Assembly (NCBI GenBank): GCA_964020975.1
Contig: OZ026630.1
Location: 28,272,337 to 28,336,336 of the forward strand
Source of the DNA: Hermodice carunculata
Taxonomy: Eukaryota > Annelida > Polychaeta > Eunicida > Amphinomidae
DNA: 64,000 nucleotides
Reading direction: 5' to 3'
Positions within the stretch are counted from its first letter, which is position 1. Every line of letters starts with the position of its first letter. The notes beneath the pieces are model-generated. The model ran no database searches. It saw nothing but the letters and a program-made list of their open reading frames with translations, and was not told the DNA's origin. Below are positions 13,083 to 25,645 of this stretch, piece by piece. The position numbers and the translations under genes were made by a program.

Positions 13083-13539
13083 TGGTGGTGGTGTTTTTTT
13101 CTTTTCATTTTATGACAGTACATTTACAGAGCAAAGATGTGCTTACAAAGCTCTTCTGCACCATTTGTTCTCAACAGTCTGCAGTACACTACCAAATATA
13201 CAGACTGGTCAACTCATGGCGTACAAGAGTTGCTGAGCTTGTCACAGCCATATGCAAGGTGAATTCTTGAGTGAAGTGGTCTCTCATCAGAGGGTGGTCT
13301 CTCCTAGCCATGGCCTCTCATGTGATGGCTCACTAAACAAGGTGCTGAGAACTGCCACAATTAAAGTTAACCGATTATTTTTCTTTCCAGACATATCTCA
13401 AACTGTAGTATAAAATGTACATGTGGTATTTTTGAACAATACAAATTTTAATAAAAATATCAAAGTTTTGCCATTTCAAAAGCAAAAACTAAAACAGAGA
13501 CTGTTAATATATTTATAATAATCAATCTGTGTGAACTTT

Positions 13540-13623
13540 GGGCACATCAGATGTGTAAAACAACCAAATGTTATACATGCTGGGCACATCAAATGTGTAA
13601 AACATCTAAATGTTATACATGCT
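13540..13623. repeat. 42-bp tandem duplication
   Basis: Seen: two adjacent units starting GGGCACATCARATGTGTAAA and ending AAATGTTATACATGCT, with three differences between them. Confidence 0.85.
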
Positions 13624-15941
13624 GGGTTGACTCTATTATGATTTGTGGTAATCCGGTAATCCTCCATAACCGATCACTTTGTACATATTTAAGAAACGTA
13701 GCAAGGGACTGGATGATCCTCTAACTACGCCACTGTCATCCCCACATACAGCTGTCACCAAAACCCCATCAAATGGGGTGTTAGTGTCATGTACCACAGC
13801 CCATCCACCTCTCCCCCATCCACAAATCTTGTCCCTCATCCCTTTCATGCATTTTTACCATCTGTCTCTTTCAAAGCTTCTGCATGTCTTTTTTAACATT
13901 CACGTTGTCTCACTTTCTCTGCACTTATGCATATTTATAAACTTAAGACTGTTACACTTTTTCCTGACAATTGTTTTAATGTCTATGAAAAACAATCATA
14001 CATGTACTTTACTGACGAAGATTTGTGCTGCAACATTGTTGCAATAATTGCCTTTGCTTGGGCAGTCCGATAGAATGCATATTACACACTTTAAAAGTTT
14101 TCAGGGCATGGCTGCTTCTTGACCCTTGAAAAGTATATACCTCCAAGTCTATAATCCCCACAAATGACTTAGTCACATCATCACTCAAGCCTAAACCATA
14201 ACTGTCAATCACATCTGGAGATTTATCAGACTCTGTTGATATCTCATGAGAAGATCTATAAAGAACACAGAATATAAGTCAGTGCAGAAGGTTCATGCAC
14301 TTTTTTTTTCCTCAGTGGGCTGGTGATGTTTCAGTGAGACACTCAGAAGACACTTACCTGAGTCAGGAGACTGTAGCTCCATACATATAGGTGGCTCACA
14401 TGCACTGAAGCTGCCACCAGCCAATACTGACCACAGACCACATAACAGCGCTACGTTTAGTAGGCATGCATGCTCTGCCCTGTAATCATACGGGCTCCCA
14501 TCATTGGCAGATCATTACGCCAGCCCCGCATGCTATAGGCTCCGACTGCTGGCCACTTGCCCACAAATGGACTCCCCCCTTTTAACTGGGAGCACCAATA
14601 GGACATATCAGTTGGTCATGCCCCAGTTCTTACAACCTTGCTCCATACAACCAGGTCAGTGTGGCCTGCTTCTTCAAGGCTGCCATACCTGGACGGCATC
14701 GAGGGGCCCAGTGATAGGTGTTCTGTATTAGGAAGTGCTTTCATCAACACATGTATCTATAGTTGTGAACAACTGTTCCATCTAGCTATCTGACTAGGCT
14801 GCTTTTAAATTCTTCCATACCCACAGGCCCCAGATGTATACTTTCAGGGTGGAATTGTCAGTAATTTCACCTTAACTCTTGTGCATTTTTGAAACAGACA
14901 TGAAAAAGATCAATCAGACCCACACCAATGCACACCTGATCTGCAGCATACTATGCATGCCAATATTTGGTTTTACAGGAAATTGCTCCATGCATGCACG
15001 AGTTTATCTTGAAAATATGGGTGACATTGTCTTTAATTGTGTCCTGTAAAATTACATTTTTCACTCCACATAGTACAATGTACCAACTTTTCTGCAAGTG
15101 AATCAATTATGGTCATTCAGTGGGTAAAAGATATGAGTCCTTATGTTACCATTGAATGAATAAATATTGATAAATTGCACCTGTGTAAATTTAATGCTGT
15201 GTTCTTGTCATCTTTGTCATTTTTGTGTGTGTTTTATTCCTGTTTGTGATAACGATTCAACAATAACAAAATGAGTACTACTTTCCTCTTCCTGGAAATC
15301 ATTTAATTATATGCTAGGCAAGCAGGACCTGATTCTTTTACTCAAAATGGTTGACTCATGATGAACCATAACCAACAAAAGGGGACAAGAAGTTGGATGC
15401 ATGGACTTGAGTATTAAGTCACTGAATAAACGTGAAGACAACCACGTGCTTTATTTGCACGGTTGACATTGTTTCAGGTATTCCTTAGGCTTTACCAGAA
15501 GAGTGAAGGCTAACCAACATGACAATCAAGTCTACCTTTATTTTTCTATCAATGATAGATAAGTAGGTGAAGAATCAAGCAAAAATAGTAACATTCTCAC
15601 TTAATCATAGTTTCCATTGAACTGGGTGTTACAGGTAATGATAAAGATGTAAAATATACACAGAACTGGAAGGTGCTGGTCTGGCAGACCACATACTGGA
15701 TTCGAACAAAAACAGAGAAATTACAAAGGTCACATGTCAGGACCTGGGGGCTACTGGTATTCACTACATGGAGGTGTGGTTGCTTTGGGTGTGTCACCCA
15801 ACTAGAATGAGACAGAGGATATATTTTTGGACCAGTATTAACACAGGCTACGCATCCGTCAACTAATTGTCAGCATTTTGTTTCATACATGTACAAGCAA
15901 CAGACGGTTCTGCTCTCACGTGCTTCCCACATCAGCAATAC
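13624..15941. other. Unique sequence without a supported gene
   Basis: Several 60-120-codon open frames exist, but none shows a recognisable domain. There are no terminal inverted repeats or tandem arrays. Confidence 0.4.
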
Positions 15942-16108
15942 CTGGAAACTTAAAAGTGGGGAGTAAGGGAATGGTTTCAAATGGAAACTTAAAGGTGGGG
16001 AGTAAGGGAATGGTTTGACATGGAAACTTAAAAGTGGGGAGTAAGGGAATGGTTTCACATGGAACTTATAAGTAGGGAGTAAGGGAATGGTTTGACATGG
16101 AAACTTAT
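15942..16108. repeat. 39-bp minisatellite, ~4 copies
   Basis: Seen: units of GGAAACTTAAAAGTGGGGAG plus TAAGGGAATGGTTTSACAT, four full units and a partial fifth. The unit is a multiple of three, which keeps a minus-strand frame open with repeated HVKPFPYSPLLSF. This is a by-product of the repeat. Confidence 0.9.
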
Positions 16109-17597
16109 TTTGCACCAAACTAATGGGCTAAAAGGTTGACAGAAAAGAATCAGCGAAACACCAACAATTAATTTATTGAGGAAAATATTACTCTTTTCTT
16201 CCCACTAAAACACACTTAAGAGAGAACTGCATAGAATGAGTGACTGTCTTGTGATATAGGTAAGCTGTAAATTCTTTTACACCATAAATTAAATTATCCT
16301 GCCCTATATTACATACATGGCCACTTTATCATCATAAAATACTGGCAGCAAAAGGGCCAGGGGAACAAAGCTACAGCAATTGGATCAACTGTGTCACATG
16401 GTTTCTTTAAAGATGTATGAGACTAAGAAACAGGAAAATAAGTTGTGAATTTTACATATAAATACATGAACTGATTTTGCAACAGTAAAATATCATAAAC
16501 TGTATACTTATGAATTATTTAAAGATAATCAAATTATTTCTTTGCTGACAGGTATGTTGGTTTATCAAACAGATAAGAACCATGATTTAAGACATGCACA
16601 CTACAGACATTTTTTCTTAAGAGATTGAGGATTCATAAAACAAGAAATATTACTCTGCAGCCTCTGCAAGGTTATTATTTGTAAAATACAGGAATGCATA
16701 TTATATTGCTCTTCTTTAATTTTAGCTGTGCCACCAGGTCAAATCAACTGCACTACGTTCACATTATAGATACTAGAACTCTGTAAGTCAAGTCCTATCT
16801 TCTCCCTGTCCATTCTCTATCACTGCCTACTTTAACCATATAATGCCAAGACTTTGAGGAATTTAACCCTTATCTTCACCACAGCAAATGCAACAAAGAC
16901 TTTTTTTCGAAGACAGGATATTTAGTCTGATAGATAATCTTTATGATCTTAGGCTGGTAATGATTAGAACACATCTCCAAGCCTGAAATACCCAGACATG
17001 TACATCTGACATCCACTGGTCAGACATATACAGTAAATTGCTTTAATTTGGCTGCATTTTTACTTTGCTCACTTTGCTGAAAGCACAAAACCATGATAAT
17101 AAAAACATAGTTAAACAGTATTTTAACACTGTTTGAATAAGAATTATGTCCACAATAGTGAAATGTCAAAAACACAATAACCCTGAAAATATGAAAAGAC
17201 GAAAATTAAACAATTTACAGCAATATAACCTCCATCCCACAAAACTACAACTATAGAAATATCAGCAGTATTTTCTGCAGGTAGTACCTACCTAGTCCAT
17301 ACATAGGTAGCTCTCTTGTGTCCCATGGAGAAATAATCACCCTTATATCTTAGCTTGTCAATATCACGAAACTTTTTTTTTTCATGTTTCGTTACTGTTT
17401 AAGCAACAGGAAGACACTGTCAATTTTTGTTTGCTGTCACACTAAGAGTCTACAAGCCAAAACTGGTTCTTCCCTCAAAATGTATTTGTGTACTGTTGTG
17501 TGATCTAAATTGGTAAATAAAATGAAAACTTCAAACAAACTTCATGAGGAGAAGTTAAGGCTATTTCCATTCCCCAGAATGCATTTTTTAATTCAGA
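16109..17597. other. AT-rich unique sequence, no supported feature
   Basis: No open frame of note, no tandem structure and no terminal inverted repeats were seen. Confidence 0.4.
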
Positions 17598-17825
17598 TTA
17601 ACCCTTAAGTGCTGATCACAGCTATAGTCATTTTCTCGTTACTGTTAATGTAATGGTTAAAAGATTGACAATTCCTCATGAAGATACCTTTCATTCAAAT
17701 ACAAGCAAGTCTAGTCTAAAGCAAAAAGTCATTTTAGTAAACAGCTTTCCTCGGGGCACTTTGCGCGAAAAGTGCACCGAGGAAAGCTGTTTACTCAAGT
17801 CTTAAATCAGCGCCTTAGGGGTTAA
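17598..17825. mobile_element. TTAA-bounded hairpin MITE, family F3
   Basis: Seen: 228 bp between TTAA at 17598-17601 and 17822-17825, with termini CCCTTAAGTGCTGAT and an inverted CCCCTAAGGCGCTGAT. A hairpin at 17736-17795 has 27-base arms with one mismatch around a 6-base loop. The stem reads AGTAAACAGCTTTCCTCGG with matched changes in the other arm. The interior shares ACCTTTCATTCAA with family F2, so F2 and F3 are diverged relatives. Confidence 0.8.
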
Positions 17826-18800
17826 CCTAGGCCATCGGTTAATTTGATCCCAGAATAATTTGAGAACATGCAACAGCAGCCAGAATTTCAGAAATTTTAT
17901 AGGACATATAGTACACCCTTGAAAATACTTATGTTTGGGTGATAACGCTTTTATTTCACACACCCTGTCAAGGCCTAGCACTCTGGGTGCTGCTGTCATC
18001 CAGTATGCTGCCTCTCCTGTGCTGTGGCAAGGGGCCCTGGGCCTCCTTGGTCAGGCAAGGGGCCCTGGGCCTCCTTAGTCAGGCAAGGCTCGTCTCTATT
18101 TACAAATTCCTAATAATGAATGCTTTAATTTTGTCCTGCTTATGCACTGTAGTGCTGTTCTATACCATGTTTTACATGATAACAGATTCAGTTGCATGCT
18201 ACCATGAGTCAGACTTGATCCTTCCAGTCAGGCTTGGAGGATTACTCCAACTGCCCTCTAGTGGTAAAAACCAATACATCCATGGTGACAAGCAAGGAAA
18301 AACTGCCTTTCTTTCATGACACCAGTCAACCAGAGAACACAGCAGCTCTGTAAAATATCTTGTGTACAATTTCAGTGATCAAATTGTACAGTGTGGTCCC
18401 CAATCAGAATGCCAGTTTGACCAAATCTACAGTATGTACCTCAGCTATGTGAGTAGTTAGACTAAGCCTCTGCATGTACACATGCATGTGGCAATCTTAC
18501 ATTTAGGACCCGGTCTGTCATGTGTTGTCACTTTGGATGCAAATCCATGCAAATGCTGTGTCTATACCAGTAATGTGCATGTGCTGGGCATGCAAGTCAA
18601 CATGGAGGGAAAAAATGACCTACAAATATACTGTGCCAGTGACTCAATGCTCAAACTATATACATATACATGTATACACTTATTTCCTCTTTTTATGCTG
18701 TCTGCTATTATGCTTAAACATTACTAAGCCTTTAGAAACTCATTTCTCTATTTGTCTCACAATTTCAATGCACATTTCTCTTGCATATTACATTTACATG
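17826..18800. other. Unique sequence with one short duplication
   Basis: A ~33-bp unit containing GGGGCCCTGGGCCTCCTT is duplicated at 18026-18085. Nothing else is supported. The overlapping open frames at 17939-18319 and 18482-18959 have no recognised domain, and the last one reads into a MITE. Confidence 0.4.
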
Positions 18801-18963
18801 TACAGTAAAACCTCTCTAACCAAACACCTCTTTATACTGAACACCATTTCTCGGTCCCAAATATATACTTCCAATGTAAGCAAACCTCTCTATACCGAAC
18901 ACCTCACTATACCAAACACTTTTTCCGGTCCAAAGGGTGTTCGTATAGGGAGGTTTTAATGTA
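18801..18963. mobile_element. pogo/mariner-like MITE (GAACACCTC type)
   Basis: Seen: left end TA-CAGTAAAACCTCTCTAACC and right end, inverted, TA-CATTAAAACCTCCCTATA. Internal direct copies of ACCGAACACCTC are present. TA flanks both ends. It is non-coding and about 160 bp long. Confidence 0.75.
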
Positions 18964-19222
18964 CAACAATCCTTGAATCCTCTTTTGTGGCCATGGCTAC
19001 TTGTCCTGAACAACATCCTCTCCATGATGCAGCATCAATTCCAGTCCATTATTTGATCCACATAAAACACAGCATTTTGAATTACTTATGTAAAAACAAA
19101 TTTGTTTACCTACATGTCTGATGAGTTCTGTATTTATGCTTTCTGGTGACGAGATTGTTGCTTCTTTCTGTACAATCCGTGTTAATAATCAATAACCACT
19201 TTTTCAATCATTTTTACCATAA

Positions 19223-19400
19223 TACAGTGTTATCTCCCTATTAAGACCACCTAAGGGACAAGAAAATGTGGTCTTAATAGGGAGTGGTCTTAATTGAGGA
19301 TATTATTTAACTAAGGATAAACAAAAAGGGCCTGTAAATTGGTGGTCTTAATACAGAAATGGTCTCTTTCTGGAGGAAGTCTTAATCGAAGATCCCCCTG
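19223..19400. mobile_element. pogo/mariner-like MITE (TTAAGACCACC type)
   Basis: Seen: the left terminus CAGTGTTATCTCCCTATTAA is mirrored by the inverted right terminus CAGGGGGATCTTCGATTAAG. The motif GTGGTCTTAATAGGGAG occurs internally. TA flanks the left end; the right flank has decayed to TG. Confidence 0.65.
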
Positions 19401-20150
19401 TGCTTGTAATCAACAACCACTACTTTCAATAAGTTTGACCATAATTCTCATTTACATTCAATAACCTATTATTGCAATCATTTTAACCATAATTCTTATT
19501 TATAATCCACAACTGTTTATCTCAATCAGTTTGACAATGGTAGCTATAATTACCCATAATGAAGTTTAGTTTACATGTATCGACACACATCTTAATATTT
19601 ACACAGCTTTATATCTGCCACTATGTAAATACATTTTTGCCAATTATACCTTACACATACATAGATGACCTATATAGTAAATCACTAGTTCTTACTCAGA
19701 TTTATTAACACACAGTTTTGCCCACGTCACTGTGTTAATACATGTATCCTATAATGAGACTAAGTCAGCACACAATCTACTGGTGTCAATTCACACACTT
19801 GTTCCCAAACATTTTTTTGTCTGCTTTCTTTTTTTCACCAATCCATATAATTCAACACACATTTTACCATCCCATACCACTCTAAGTTTATAATTTATCC
19901 TTATTTCAATATAGTCCAATATTCCTCTCCCCCCCCCCCCCCCGAGGTGGGAGTGGGGGTTTAGGTTCTGTTATTTTTTTCCTTTCTTTTGTTTTATTTT
20001 TGTTTGAAATTCAAGGATGTCCACCATTCATAACATTCTTCAGCACAGCATGAGCTTAATGTTATCCCTGCAGTACACCAAGTTCAATGCGAGGATTACC
20101 AACCTCCACAGAATCTGCCACTTACTACCCTTCTTCATGGACTCGTAAAC
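19401..20150. other. Unique sequence with a poly-C tract
   Basis: A 15-base C run lies at 19929-19943. Before it there are loosely repeated phrases such as TTTSACCATAATTCTCATTT (19430-19530). No gene is supported. Confidence 0.4.
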
Positions 20151-20413
20151 TGAACTCATTCCATACCAGTCCCTGATTTTCCCATATATATGTATATATA
20201 TATATATATATATATCTCGATTTAAGACGATAATTGCATATTTAAATTCTTCATGAAAGCTCAAGTACAAACATGCCTATTGTCTTAATCAGTGGTTCTG
20301 GCACTGCCTGGCAAGTCATGCTGTAGCTGCCCTTGCGGCAGCTGCAGCATGACTTGCCAGGCAGTGCCAGAACCACTGACCAAGGCCTGTGACCATCGTA
20401 TGGAATGAGTTAA
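20151..20413. mobile_element. TTAA-bounded hairpin MITE, family F4 copy 1
   Basis: Seen: the left end TGAACTCATTCCATACCAGT (TTAA decayed to TGAA) is mirrored by the right end GTATGGAATGAGTTAA. A 91-bp hairpin at 20289-20379 has 43-base arms with a single mismatch (a G:U pair in RNA) and the loop CTTGC. A TA microsatellite (20187-20212) has expanded inside this copy only. Copy 2 lies inverted at 44894-45145. It has no coding capacity. Confidence 0.82.
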
Positions 20414-20570
20414 TAATCCCTTTACAGGTCAGAATAAGACTGAGTCAACAGCTTTCTTTGGCAGGGGTTGTGCACTCAACCTACACCAAGGAAAGCTGTT
20501 GACCTATGGCGTGCCATCATGGTAGGTCTGAAGTACAATTCTTGGCAAAAATGTTGACTTTTAACATGAC
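20414..20570. mobile_element. Partial F1 hairpin MITE abutting the F4 copy
   Basis: Seen: CCCTTTACAGG and AATAAGACTGAGTCAACAGC align with the left end of the F1 copy at 50966. They are followed by a hairpin at 20444-20503 (GTCAACAGCTTTCTTTGG paired with CCAAGGAAAGCTGTTGAC). Homology fades after about 20570 and no right terminus was found, so the end given is approximate. Confidence 0.6.
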
Positions 20571-20828
20571 ATGTAAGTAACCACTTTAAAAAGACAATTT
20601 GCATCTGGGAGCCTTTGGCGATTTGAGCAGCAGAGTTAACATGCAACACACAACAGGAGTATGATGTACCATTATTGATGTGATCTCTTCCAGAATGGAG
20701 CTTGCCTTGCCTCCAAAGCACACCCAAGCTGCATATTTTGTCTACTCTACTAGGGTCTGCCCTACTTTGACAAGGTCATTATTTTAGCATTGGAAAAGGG
20801 ACTCAGTTTCTAATTGGCTGAATCTGGC
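20571..20828. other. No recognisable feature
   Basis: Short unique stretch between the MITE pair and the 46-bp minisatellite. Confidence 0.4.
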
Positions 20829-21404
20829 AAGAACTACAATGTAAGGCAAATAGTATAACAAACAGCCTCAGAGAGAACTACATGTAAGGTGAATAGTATA
20901 ACAAACAGCCTCAGAGAGAGCTACAATGTAAGGTGAATAGTATAACAAACAGCCTCAGAGAGAACTACAATGTAAGGTGAATAGTATAACAAACAGCCTC
21001 AGAGAGAACTACAATGTAAGGTGAATAGTATCACAAACTGCCTGCAGAGAGAACTACAATGTAAGGTGAATAGTATCACAAACAGCCTCAGAGAGAACTA
21101 CAATGTAAGGCGAATAGTATAACAAACAGCCTCAGAGAAAACTACAATGTAAGGCAAATAGTGAACAAACAGCCTCAGAGAGAACTACAATGTAAGGCGA
21201 ATAGTATAACAAACAGCCTCAGAGAAAACTACAATGTAAGGCAAATAGTGAACAAACAGCCTCAGAGAAAACTACAATGTAAGGCAAATAGTGAACAAAC
21301 AGCCTCAGAGAGAACTACAATGTGAAGCAAAAGTATAACAAACAGCCTCAGAGAGAACTACAATGTGAGGCAAATAGTGAACAAACAGCCTGAGAGAAAA
21401 CTAC
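20829..21404. repeat. 46-bp minisatellite, ~13 copies
   Basis: Seen: units of GAACTACAATGTAAGGTGAA plus TAGTATAACAAACAGCCTCA and GAGAGA. Two sub-types differ at TAGTATAACA versus the shorter TAGTGAACA, and at GAGAGA versus GAGAAAA. Units in the middle alternate between sub-types, giving a two-unit higher-order repeat. It is non-coding. Confidence 0.95.
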
Positions 21405-22914
<1,510 letters not shown>

Positions 22915-23310
22915 TTGCAAGTGAAAACAGCAACGACAACACTAGGCCTATTGTGTCCATGACAGACAACAACGACCACAGAAGGCCCATTGTGTCCATG
23001 ACAGACAACAGTGACAACACTAGGCCTATTGTGTCCATGGCAAACAGCGACAACACTAGGCCTATTGTGTTCATGACAGACAACAGTGACAACACTAGGC
23101 CTATTGTGTCCATGACAGACAACAGTGACAACACTAGGCCTATTGTGTCCATGACAGACAACAGTGACAACACTAGGCCTATTGTGTACATGACAGACAA
23201 CAGTGACAACACTAGGCCTATTGTGTCCATGACAGACAACAGTGACAACACTAGGCCTATTGTGTCCATGACAGACAACAGTGACAACACTAGGCCTATT
23301 GTCTCCAACA
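22915..23310. repeat. 39-bp minisatellite, ~10 copies
   Basis: Seen: units of GACAGACAACAGTGACAACA plus CTAGGCCTATTGTGTCCAT. The 39-bp period keeps both strands open, giving a 13-residue repeat MTDNSDNTRPIVS on plus and MDTIGLVLSLLSV on minus. One unit is three bases short and the first two units are diverged. There is no evidence of translation. Confidence 0.95.
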
Positions 23311-24410
23311 GAAAGAAATTGTCCTGTATTATATATTATAGTACCTTGTACATGTACATGTATACTCTACTCTGGTCAAATAAATGAACTGAATCTTGAA
23401 TCCTGCCATTTTTCATGATCATTACAATGATTTAAATCTCACATAATTATGCTCGAGACACTTTTATTTCTTATTAAACAAAGTCACACTGACCATCCTC
23501 CCTGTTAGGAGTACTTCCTTGTCCATACATTTACAACTGTATTAACTTTGGCTTATATCCCTTCATCAATAAGTCGATGAAATTTATGTACATGTAAAAC
23601 ACAATCACAGTTTGTTGGTAGTGTAATGTATGTCTCCCTCTGCCTGCAGTGGGTCTGACCCAGATAGCTGAAACTTGTGACCTACTTTTGTCATATCACG
23701 TGCTTCAAACCTGGCAAAAGCGTGGACTGTGTAAAGTTTCATCAGGTGTTCATGAAACACAAACAGTTGGGCTGTGTAAACAGCCCATGCATACTCAGCT
23801 GACCAAGACACAGTCACTCAAACATAAGCCCTGACTTCAGCTGAGTCGAGTTGAACTTCACCTACTGCTTGAAGTGACCTAAAATGAGCAACGCTGAGCT
23901 GAGCTTTACTTTGAGTTGATAATATTTAAGAATTGAAGATCCTTTCTATTCCATTCATCAGCGAGTGTTTGCACTTTTTGACACCTATTTTTCATGATGT
24001 CACATTTGTTATAAAGGAAGGTCATTTTTTATATTTACATTAAATATGACTTTCTATCAATATTAAAGGTAAAATTGTAACTGATACTGGATTTACAGAA
24101 GTTGATGAAATTTCAAAATTTTGTTTATTAGTGTGAAGAGCCAAGTAGCCATGGCTACCTTTTGACTGCTTAGGAAAACAACAACACATCACTTGTGCAT
24201 GAGGCTACTGCATTCTTGGAAAAATGAATGTCAAAATGTTTCTTATTCTACTAATGCTAAAGCACTAAATGTGACTATGTCACTATGAAGCACCAAGATA
24301 CTTAACCTAATGACCTAGTTTTACTTAGATCCCACCACGTTGCATCCCAAACCAAGTTTCAAGTGGACCCAGTGAATGATTTTAAATAAAATTCCTGTGT
24401 ACACAAGTAT
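23311..24410. other. Unique sequence, no supported gene
   Basis: The phrase GTCAAATAAATGAACTGAAT (about 23373) followed by CTTGAATCC resembles a retroposon tail, but no body is seen. Otherwise featureless. Confidence 0.4.
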
Positions 24411-24557
24411 CATGAAATATCTGGAGAGACCACTCCTGGAGATAACCATATTGTGGTCTCTCAAGACAGATGGTCTTTTATAAGAGTATAAAATACAATG
24501 AAACATACCACGTGAAGTAGCCTGACAAGGTGGTCTTCCAAGACAAGTTTCACTGTA
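24411..24557. mobile_element. Decayed pogo/mariner-like MITE
   Basis: Seen: the right terminus, inverted, reads TACAGTGAAACTTGTCTTGG and matches the intact copy at 54257-54420. The left terminus is diverged (CATGAAATATCTGGAGAGAC). Internal TGGTCTCTCAAGACAG is shared. Confidence 0.6.
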
Positions 24558-24639
24558 TTCAAATATTAACCATACTAACATGTACCCTTATTAATCATTT
24601 CACAATATGAAAATGTATTATAAATCAGGAAATGATAAT

Positions 24640-25062
24640 AATAGCGCAACCAAATATACATGTATGATGGAGATCAAGTCAAGCAACATTTCCCTGAAAG
24701 TGAAGAGGACGCAGCAGGTAAAAATGAACAAAAAAATCACTGAAAATCCACAAATCACTCAAGTGTGACAAGTTGAACAAACTTAGCAGAGACCGATCCA
24801 AGGTTCAGTAGTCCCTGTCACGAGAGACCCCTGTCGTGAGAGACCACCGTCTTATGACAGACCGCTTTTCAGATTCCCAAGTCCTATTATTCCCATGTTA
24901 ATTTACCTGTCATGAAAGACCACCTGTCTCATAAGACCACTTTTTTTGTCGCTGTAGGGGTGGTCTCTGGTGACGGATCGACCACTGTACAACTCCATCA
25001 AGTCTGAAGTGAATCTGGTTGATAGTTTTGGAGAAGTTGAAAATGCAAATTTCTAAAGCAAT
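24640..25062 (+). repeat. Dispersed repeat R-C, copy 2
   Basis: Seen: shares GATGGAGATCAAGTCAAGCA with 6940 and AGTCTGAAGTGAATCTGGTT plus TTTTGGAGAAGTTGAAAA with the other R-C copies. It is split by the TA-flanked MITE at 24806-24989. Confidence 0.5.
24806..24989. mobile_element. pogo/mariner-like MITE inserted in R-C
   Basis: Seen: the left end CAGTAGTCCCTGTCACGAGA is mirrored by the inverted right end CAGTGGTCGATCCGTCACCA, both followed by GAGACC. TA follows the right end. The flanking phrases (AGACCGATCCAAGG before it, ACTCCATCAAGTCTGAAG after) together rebuild a continuous R-C sequence, so this is a nested insertion. Confidence 0.7.
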
Positions 25063-25139
25063 CTCTATTGACTCACATAGAACTCAAAAAGAATGCTTGC
25101 ATTATTCGACAGATACCCAAATTGAAAAAAAAAAAAAAT

Positions 25140-25645
25140 GTTAAAAATCAGGGATCCAGAGTATCACCATCTTGTAATCAAGTTTCTTAAACCCTCCCAT
25201 AAGCTACATTTTCACTAAGTTTGAGAACAATCTGAGAAGCGGCTTTGGAGAAGTTGAAAATAGCTTTAACACAGAAAATTCATACAAAAATATAAAATTA
25301 AAGACAGTGCCACCTACTGAATAAATTAAGGTCTCGGGGTCTGCAGAAGTGTTCCTATGCAAGTTTGTAGCAATTGGCTGAGTGGTTTCAGAGAAGATCG
25401 TTTAAAGATTTTGCCAAAAAATTAACAAAAAAAATCATTAAAAATAAACTTAAAAAAAAAAATACTAGAGCATGACTATTTGAAGAAACTTGGTAGAGAC
25501 CCACCCAAGGTACATCGCCTTGAAGTTTGAAGTAAATCTGGCGGATGGTTTTGGAGAAGAAATTTTAAATGTCAATTGTGGACAAAACCAGATGGATGGA
25601 CAACAGCTAGATGCCCAACCAATGCATAATCTTAGCTGACAATGA
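25140..25645 (+). repeat. Dispersed repeat R-C, copy 3
   Basis: Seen: GAGCATGACTATTTGAAGAA, ACTTGGTAGAGACCCACCCA, AGTTTGAAGTAAATCTGG and a closing GATGGATGGACAACAGC. It matches 43840-44160 closely in order and spacing, including an A-rich middle. Confidence 0.55.

Noticed and set aside
18522-18959. 145-codon plus-strand frame
   Set aside because: Its second half reads through the MITE at 18801-18963; the first half has no conserved motif.
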